Of a stretch of DNA of 64,000 nt, positions 58,055-64,000 are shown piece by piece. Source of the DNA: Bos javanicus. Taxonomy: Eukaryota; Chordata; Mammalia; Artiodactyla; Bovidae. Where the stretch lies: contig NC_083890.1 of NCBI RefSeq assembly GCF_032452875.1, forward strand, positions 45,010,483 to 45,074,482, read 5' to 3'. Under the pieces are notes generated by a model. The model saw only the letters and a program-made list of their open reading frames with translations. It made no database searches and was not told where the DNA came from. Within the stretch, counting starts at the first letter, position 1; each line of letters begins with the position of its first letter. Position numbers and translations under genes: made by a program.

Positions 58055-58222
58055 AATACACAGAGGGTGCAGGTTCGACCCCTGGGTTGGGAAGGTCCCC
58101 TGGAGGAGGAAATGGCAACCCACTCTGGTATTCTTTGCCCAAAAAATCCCATGGACCGAGTAGCCTGGTGGGCTAGGGTCCAAAGTGTGGCAAAGAGTCG
58201 GACACGACTGAACGACTTAAAC
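58055..58222 (+). repeat. Bov-tA SINE, 5' truncated
   Basis: Starts near the B box (gcaggttcgacccctggg) and ends cacgactgaacgacttaaac. Confidence 0.92.
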
Positions 58223-59029
58223 ATAAGCACCGAGTTCAGAAGCAGCTAAACAGGAACATGCCATCCAAACTTTTGACAGTGCTTTTTTCAAAGACAAATG
58301 GAAAAATCAGTAGCAAATGTAAACATTCATGAAAATAAATGATTTGACCATTGATGCCACAAGTTCTGATGGAAATAAGAAATGAAAACTAAAGATGGAG
58401 ACTTATGACTAATGAGCCCACGCCTGCTAAAGGGAGGCTGTTCTTCAGCCTCGGGAAACAATGCCAACAAAGAACATGAGCTGTCCGTTTGATGTTAGAG
58501 AGAATGACATGCATCTGTGACATAACTACTATTTTTATAAGCAGCAATTGAGAGCAGGTTTCAAAGGTGAGTATTCAAGGAGACAAAGGGCTCCAGAAAA
58601 GACCACGCAGGCACTAGAGAGATCACTGCTAAAGCCCTGTAGTTTCTCCAGCTCTCCTCCTCTGTGTGTTTTTTGCTTCCTGTTCACCTCTTGACAGTTC
58701 AGAGACCACCCTGCCCTCCTTGGGCAGGATTCTCAAAGAGAAATTGGGCTTATGTCAAGCTAACCAGGTTGTTCCCTTCATCACCATAGTGAAAGGTTAC
58801 CAAAGAAGCTTTTGAAAGGCAGGATTTAGAAAGATAAAAGAGTTAAGGTCCTCAAAACTTTAGTGTGATACTCTACAAATAACAAAATTTTGTTGTCTAA
58901 GGATATATAAGTAGAAGTTTAATAGGTCTTTGAATTAATGTCTGTGAATGAAAAAAACACCTAAATGTATAAAAGAGAGCAGTTTTTAAAAATATATTCA
59001 AATGTGTCTGAACACATAATAACATATTT
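58223..59029. other. Intergenic unique sequence
   Basis: No feature recognised. Confidence 0.5.
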
Positions 59030-59350
59030 AAGGAGATCAAACAAGCCAACCCTAAAGGAAATGAACCCTGAATATTCATTGGAAGGACTGCTGCTGAAGC
59101 TGAAGCTCTAGTACTTTGGCCACCTGATGCGAAGAACTGACTAATTGGAAAAGACCCTGATGCTGGGAAAGACTGAAGGCAGGAGGAGAAGGGGACGACA
59201 GAGGATGAGATGGTTGGATGGCATCACTGACTCAATGGACATGAGTTTGAGCAAGCTCTGGGAGATGGTGAAGGACAGGGAAGCCTGGTGTGCTGCAGTC
59301 TATGGGGTCACAAAAGAGTCCAACACGACTTAGCAGCTAAACAACAACAA
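59030..59350 (+). repeat. BovB 3'-end fragment
   Basis: aggagatcaaacaagccaac to cacgacttagcagctaaaca with an (ACAA)n tail. Confidence 0.92.
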
Positions 59351-59784
59351 AATAACAATTCACATGTATACCACATGCAATGAGTAACAATAAAGTTACC
59401 AGAAAACCTCTGTGCTAATTTAGAGCCTGCCGCCATCCTGTTGGTGATTTAATTTATTGGATACATCCAATTTTGGATATCACCAATCCAGTATTGAATA
59501 TCACCATCCTATTGGAGATATGATTTAACTTATAGAGGCCTCAATTTTCTACTGTGTAAAAATAAGTGAGAAAATGTGATTTCTGAAAGCCCTTCCACCT
59601 TAAAGTCTCAGTAATTCTTCAATTGACTAGATAGTAAGCAATAGTCAATATTTGGGGAAGTCCATCTTTAGATGGAAGGATGTTACTTCACTTTGATCAT
59701 GGGTGACCATGAATTTAGTTACATTTTGAATTACATTCAACTAAGAACATTATCCAGCCCCTGTTTATCATTTGGGGATATTTG
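59351..59784. other. Intergenic AT-rich sequence
   Basis: Short imperfect repeats of ggatatcaccaatcc / gaatatcaccatcc near 59475-59525. No gene. Confidence 0.5.
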
Positions 59785-59884
59785 CCTACTGTAGAACAAC
59801 TTAGCATAGCTATATATCTAGCCATCTAGAATCCCCTACTGTAGAACAACTTAGCATAGCTATATATCTAGCAATCTAGAATCC
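59785..59884. repeat. 50-bp tandem duplication
   Basis: Copies 59785-59834 and 59835-59884 start cctactgtagaacaac (one extra c in register) and differ at one internal site (gccatc/gcaatc). A third copy begins and breaks off after five bases. Confidence 0.95.
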
Positions 59885-59889
59885 CCTAC

Positions 59890-60244
59890 GAAAACCCACA
59901 CCATAAATATAAAGACAACATAGTGACCAGGTTTCACAGAGCAGAAGAAAGGAGTAGCTGAGTTAGCAGAGATTTGCAGGAGGAGAAAAAAAATAGAAAC
60001 AGCACACAGCTTTCACAAATTGACATTATCCATATGGATCACCATTAATTATAATAATCGTCTCCTTTACAACAAGTATACTGTTTGACCCTACGCCCAT
60101 GTTTTCTTTCTTTCTGTTTTTAGCATTTCTTTTCTCCTTTATTTTTACCTTTAGGCTGTTAATTAACTGCAGCGAAAGATTAAAGGTCTCCATCACACGA
60201 TCTTTTTGGCCTGTTGCTGCTCTCTGCTATCTTTAAAGACTCCC
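59890..60244. other. Intergenic unique sequence
   Basis: No feature recognised. Confidence 0.5.
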
Positions 60245-60255
60245 AGCACTTTTAC

Positions 60256-60379
60256 AGGAGAAGGGAACGGCAACCCACTCCAGTGCTCTTGCCTGGAGAA
60301 TCCCAGGGGCGGGGGAGCCTGGTGGGCTGCCGTCTATGGGGTCGCACAGAGTCGGACACGACTGAAGCGACTTAGCAGC
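60256..60379 (+). repeat. Bov-A monomer SINE
   Basis: Single BovA unit with a cagcagc tail, flanked by agcacttttac at 60245-60255 and 60380-60390. Confidence 0.94.
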
Positions 60380-60390
60380 AGCACTTTTAC

Positions 60391-60814
60391 GAACAGCAGT
60401 CTGTTTCAGCAAAACCAACAAGATAGCCAAATCTCTTCTCTTAACCCCTCGTGTTCAATTTTAATTGCAGAACAAAGCACAGGAATGCGAGACCAGAGTC
60501 CAGACTCTGAAACACAGTGGAATAGCTGGGACTTGTGCCCATTGTGTTTTCCAATCTATGCAAGAGGAAAGCATATTCTTGCTAGGACCTTCTTAAAAGT
60601 CAACTGTATTCTCTTTAAAAGAGATACGGAAACGTTTTTTAGGAAAAAAAATTCCATTTTGTTGCCACTTCTGCTTGACATATTCCATCAACCAACTCAG
60701 ACTGAACAGTCTTTTTCATTGAGGTAACTTCCTCACTTAACAAATGGTATTTCAACTTTACCTATAATTCAAATTTCAATGATTCCCTACTTGTCTACTG
60801 TCTTACCCTACTCT
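60391..60814. other. Intergenic sequence
   Basis: No gene. A possible faint MIR-era remnant at 60480-60620. Confidence 0.45.
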
Positions 60815-60828
60815 CTTTACAGCCAAAA

Positions 60829-61046
60829 GGAAAGGAAAAGGAAAGTGAAGTCATTCAGTCATGTCTGGCTCTTTGCGACCCCATGGACTGTAGCCTACCA
60901 GGCTTCTCTATCCATGGGATTCTCCAGGCAAGAATACTGGAGTGGGTTGCCATTTCCTTCTCCAGGGTATCTTCCCAACCCAGGGGTCAAACCCAGGTCT
61001 CCTGCATTGCAGGCAGATGCTTTACCCTCTGAGCCACCAGGGAAGC
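60829..61046 (-). repeat. Bov-tA SINE
   Basis: Reverse copy with a perfect 14-bp duplication ctttacagccaaaa at 60815-60828 and 61047-61060. Confidence 0.95.
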
Positions 61047-61139
61047 CTTTACAGCCAAAAATTACCTATGAATTGCTTTGCTCAGTGGGCATGGTGCTTT
61101 TACTACCCAACCTGTGGTCAAGTCACGGCTAAGCCCTCT

Positions 61140-61450
61140 CCCGTCTTGGTGAAATTCCCTCTTCCTTGGTTCCTGAGCCTTCTCCTTCTCGTCTGTCCTT
61201 TCTACCACTCCAACTACTCCTCTTCTGTCTTTTGGAGGCTTTCTTCCTCTGCCTGACCCCAAAATGTAGGCACTCTTCACAGCTCCATTCCATGGCCCTT
61301 TGCTCCTCTCATTCTTTATACTTTTCAGGATTACATTCAAACTCACCACCCACTCAGTGACTGCCTCTATATCTATATCTCCAACAAAGACCTGAAATAT
61401 CTGCTAGAAAGCATGAGTAAGATGTTCCTCAGATACCTCATACTCACCTG
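61140..61450 (+). repeat. L2 LINE remnant
   Basis: Pyrimidine-rich text with tccatggccctttgctcctc and ctatatctatatctccaaca resembles the L2 ORF region. Diverged. Confidence 0.4.
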
Positions 61451-61606
61451 GGCTGTCTTAGTGTGCTCAGGCCGCCATAACAAAACACCACAGAATGGGT
61501 GGCATAAGCAACAGGAATTTGTTTCTCACAGTTCTGCAGGCTGGAAAGTCTAAGATCCAAGTGCCACCTGCTTGAGTTCCTAGTAAGGGCCCTCTTCCTG
61601 GCTGGT

Positions 61607-62028
61607 TCAGTTCAGTTCAGGTCAGTTGCTCAGTCGCATCCGACTCTTTGCGACCCCATGGACTGCAGCACGCCAGGCCTCCCTGTCCATCACCAACTGC
61701 TGGAGCTTACTCAAACTCATGTCCATCGAGTCGGGGATGCCATCCAAGCATCTCATCCTCTGTCATCCCCTTCTCCTCCCACCTTCAATCTTTCCCAGCA
61801 TCAGGGTCTTGTCCAATGAGTCAGTTCTTTGCATCAGGGGGCCAAATTATTGGAGCTTCAGCATCAGTCCTTCCAATGAGTATTCAGGGTTCATTTCCTT
61901 TAGGATTGACTGGTTTGATCTCCTTGCAGTCCAAGGGACTCTCAAAAGTCTTCTCCAACACCACAGTTCAAAAGCATCAATTCTTTGGTGCTCAGCTTTC
62001 TTTATGGTCCAACTCTCACATCCATATA
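61607..62028 (-). repeat. BovB 3' fragment inserted in the LTR
   Basis: Starts cagttcagttcaggtcagtt and reads back to the ggtccaactctcacatccat region. Confidence 0.92.
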
Positions 62029-62071
62029 TGGTGCCGTACTTCTTGCTTTGAGCTCTCATGGCCTTAACTTG

Positions 62072-62100
62072 GTGCGTGTGTGTGTGTGTGTGTGTGTGTT
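62072..62100 (+). repeat. (GT)n microsatellite
   Basis: gcgtgtgtgtgtgtgtgtgt and on, about 13 units, followed by a short (GA)n near 62106-62120. Confidence 0.95.
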
Positions 62101-62404
62101 TAGAGAAAGAGAGAGAGAGATTTCTGTGTCTCCCTTTTCTTTTAAGAGCACTGATCTCATCACAGCCTCTTGACCTCATGTAACCCTAATCGCATCCCAT
62201 AGGTCCCATCTCTAAATACCATCACATTGGGGATGATAGCGTCAACATGTGAATTTGGAGGGGACACAGACCTTCTGTTTGTAACAGCAGCCAAAACCAA
62301 ACGCCTCACCCTCGCACTTACATAGCTGCGCCTCGGAGGTCATCTCATTGAGGACAGCACCACCCCGTCAGCTGCCTGATCGGGTAACCGGAAAGCCACC
62401 TTCT

Positions 62405-62530
62405 AGGTTTCCCACGTGTTTTCTCATCTGCAAAATAAGGATACGAACAGTATATGAGATTAAGTAAGTTAATACATGTAAAATGCTAATATAACGTAGG
62501 ACACAGAGTAAGCTATTGGTAATATCACCT
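62405..62530 (+). repeat. MIR SINE fragment
   Basis: ttctcatctgcaaaataagg, gagattaagtaagttaatac and cacagagtaagctattgg match the 3' half of MIR. Confidence 0.7.
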
Positions 62531-62744
62531 CTCACATTTTCCCTGCAATTTCTTCTTTTTATTAAACCCACAAAAAAGCTTTAGATCTTACCTTCTGTAA
62601 TGTCCTTGGACTTGCAAACTTTCCCCAGCTCTGTCTCTAGCACCTTGACTTTGGGCAGTTAACTGCACACATAGTAAGCTGGAATTGCCTCCTAACTTGA
62701 TTTTCTGCGTTCTCTCAGCTATCTGTCTAATCTTTTCAGTACAC

Positions 62745-64000
62745 AGTTATGAGAGTAATCTTTTCAAATTGTAGTTATCATCATCACAGTTCTCTGGTCA
62801 AGTCTTCAGTGGCTCCTCATGCTTTCGAAGTTCAAATTCCTTAGTGTTGCCTAAGGTTCCCTTACTGGTGTAGCCCCTGCTTAACTCTCTAGCCGCTGTT
62901 GGGAGACTGTCCACCAGGGGCAATAAGTGTCTCTCCCCTCTTGCTGAGGGTGCCAGACTGCAAGAGCCTCCCATCTCCTGACCCGGAGCAGTCCCTGGAG
63001 CTGGTCACATAAGGTACCCACAGTGTGACTACTGTGTCACTGCTCACTCCCTTGATGGTTGACTGCTTCCATAAACAGTGCTGTGTCCTTGGCTTTGACT
63101 TTCTCAGCCGCCATGCAAACCCACTGAATGGGTAGCATCCATCTAGGTTATCATATCAGCCGAGTGGGACACGGAGGGGAAGGAAAACCAGTGTAAATAG
63201 GCTGATGGGAGAAGGCAATGGCACCCCACTCCAGTACTTTTGCCTGGAAAATCCCATGGATGGAGGAGCCTGGTAGGCTGCAGTCCGTGGGGTCACTAAG
63301 AGTCAGACACAACTGAGCGACTTCACTTTCACTTTCCACTTTCATGCATTGGAGAAGAAAATGGCAACCCACTCCAGTGTTCTTGCCTGGAGAATCCCAG
63401 GGATGGAGAAGCCTGGTGGGCTGCAGTCCATGGGGTCGCACAGAGTCGGACACGACTGAAGCGACTTAGCAGCCGCAGCAGCCCGTGATGTTTGCTAAAC
63501 CATTGAGAGTGAAGTCCTTTGCCTCTCACCTGGGAGTTGTGTGTCACCTGCCAGCATCCATGAAATGGTACCCGGCTAACTTAGTAGCCTGCAAATAGGG
63601 GGAAATTCCATACCCTTCACTTTCTGACAGTCCCACCTTCTTCTCTTTCTTGTTCTGTCTCTTCTCCTATGCTCCAATGTACTGAATTAGTTTCTGCCCC
63701 TATGATTTAAAAGATGCTTGTCTCTCTACTCCAAATCTTCTTTCCTTTGTTTTCAACCAGCTAATGGCACCACTTCCTCCAGGAAGCCTTCCAGACTTCT
63801 AGTGAGGTTTTGAACCCTTTCTCTCTTCTCCCACAGAGCCCTGTGCATGTCTCTACAGAGCTCTTGATGTATTGCACTGCGGCTTATTTCACTCGCACAG
63901 CTTCTCTACTGGACAGAAAGCTTCTTGAGGGTAAGGGCCATGTTTTGTCTTCATATGCCTTGTTGTCTTGAGACTTTGTATCCTGCTATACCTGGCCTGT
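62745..64000 (+). repeat. L2 LINE remnant, interrupted and running off the window
   Basis: agtcttcagtggctcctcat and gtgtagcccctgcttaactc at 62800-62895, then ccaggaagccttccagactt and gacagaaagcttcttgaggg at 63775-63940. These follow the L2 3' order. A Bov-A2 lies between, and parts of 62900-63200 and 63490-63760 are not recognisable. Confidence 0.6.
63208..63483 (+). repeat. Bov-A2 SINE
   Basis: Complete dimeric element from ggagaaggcaatggcacccc to gcgacttagcagccgcagca. Confidence 0.94.

Larger units (their letters stand above)
61450..62290 (-). repeat. MLT1/MaLR-type LTR interrupted by BovB
   Basis: Left part caggccgccataacaaaaca, ccacagaatgggtggcataa. The right part resumes after the BovB (ctctaaataccatcacattg; aatttggaggggacacagac). 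Reverse-oriented MaLR LTR. Confidence 0.7.

Noticed and set aside
1..64000. CRISPR arrays, operons, phage or integrative elements
   Set aside because: There are no regularly spaced repeats and no compact gene arrangement; the DNA is mammalian and intron-rich.

Overview
The window is nuclear DNA from a pecoran ruminant (cattle, sheep, goat or a close relative). The evidence is dense ruminant-specific retroelements: the RTE LINE BovB, the BovB-derived SINE Bov-A2, the tRNA-headed SINE Bov-tA, and CHR-type cetartiodactyl SINEs. These lie over older mammalian repeats (MIR, L2, L1M, MLT1, MER5). Nothing looks bacterial, viral or organellar. The exact species cannot be read from the sequence alone.

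The one gene I can support is ADTRP (androgen-dependent TFPI-regulating protein), on the + strand. Three exons are present: 9484-9599, 22376-22527 and 33775-33809. Their splice phases fit together and they encode exactly the last 100 residues of a 230-residue protein, ending in a TGA stop at 33807-33809. The first of them begins with the codon for the histidine known as catalytic in this family. The N-terminal exons must lie left of position 1. The introns are 12,776 bp and 11,247 bp. A plausible 3' UTR runs to an AATAAA at 34551.

Layout: 1-9483 is upstream intron with a large, 5'-truncated BovB copy on the minus strand (3480-5172) and a repeat-poor tract (about 5.5-9.4 kb) that may hold regulatory elements. 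9600-22375 and 22528-33774 are introns full of Bov-tA, Bov-A2 and BovB insertions, a minus-strand L1M (about 19.8-21.0 kb) and a plus-strand L1/HAL1-like element (28.4-31.4 kb). From about 34.6 kb to the end I see no gene. It looks like intergenic DNA, with a near-complete but dead BovB at 47.8-51.5 kb containing a nested second BovB, MLT1 LTRs at 42.0, 52.6 and 61.5 kb, and an L2 relic at the right edge.

I found no undescribed biological system. The observations most worth checking are the repeat-poor, TAAT-rich intronic tract near 7.2-8.1 kb, a perfect 15-bp inverted repeat at 6396-6434, a SINE-BovB chimeric open frame with RT motifs retained (4204-5289), several short tandem duplications, an unusual 5' splice site in ADTRP, and two SINEs sharing one pair of target-site duplications. 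Repeat family names come from recognising consensus text by eye; boundaries are good to about 5-20 bp, and better where a target-site duplication is given.
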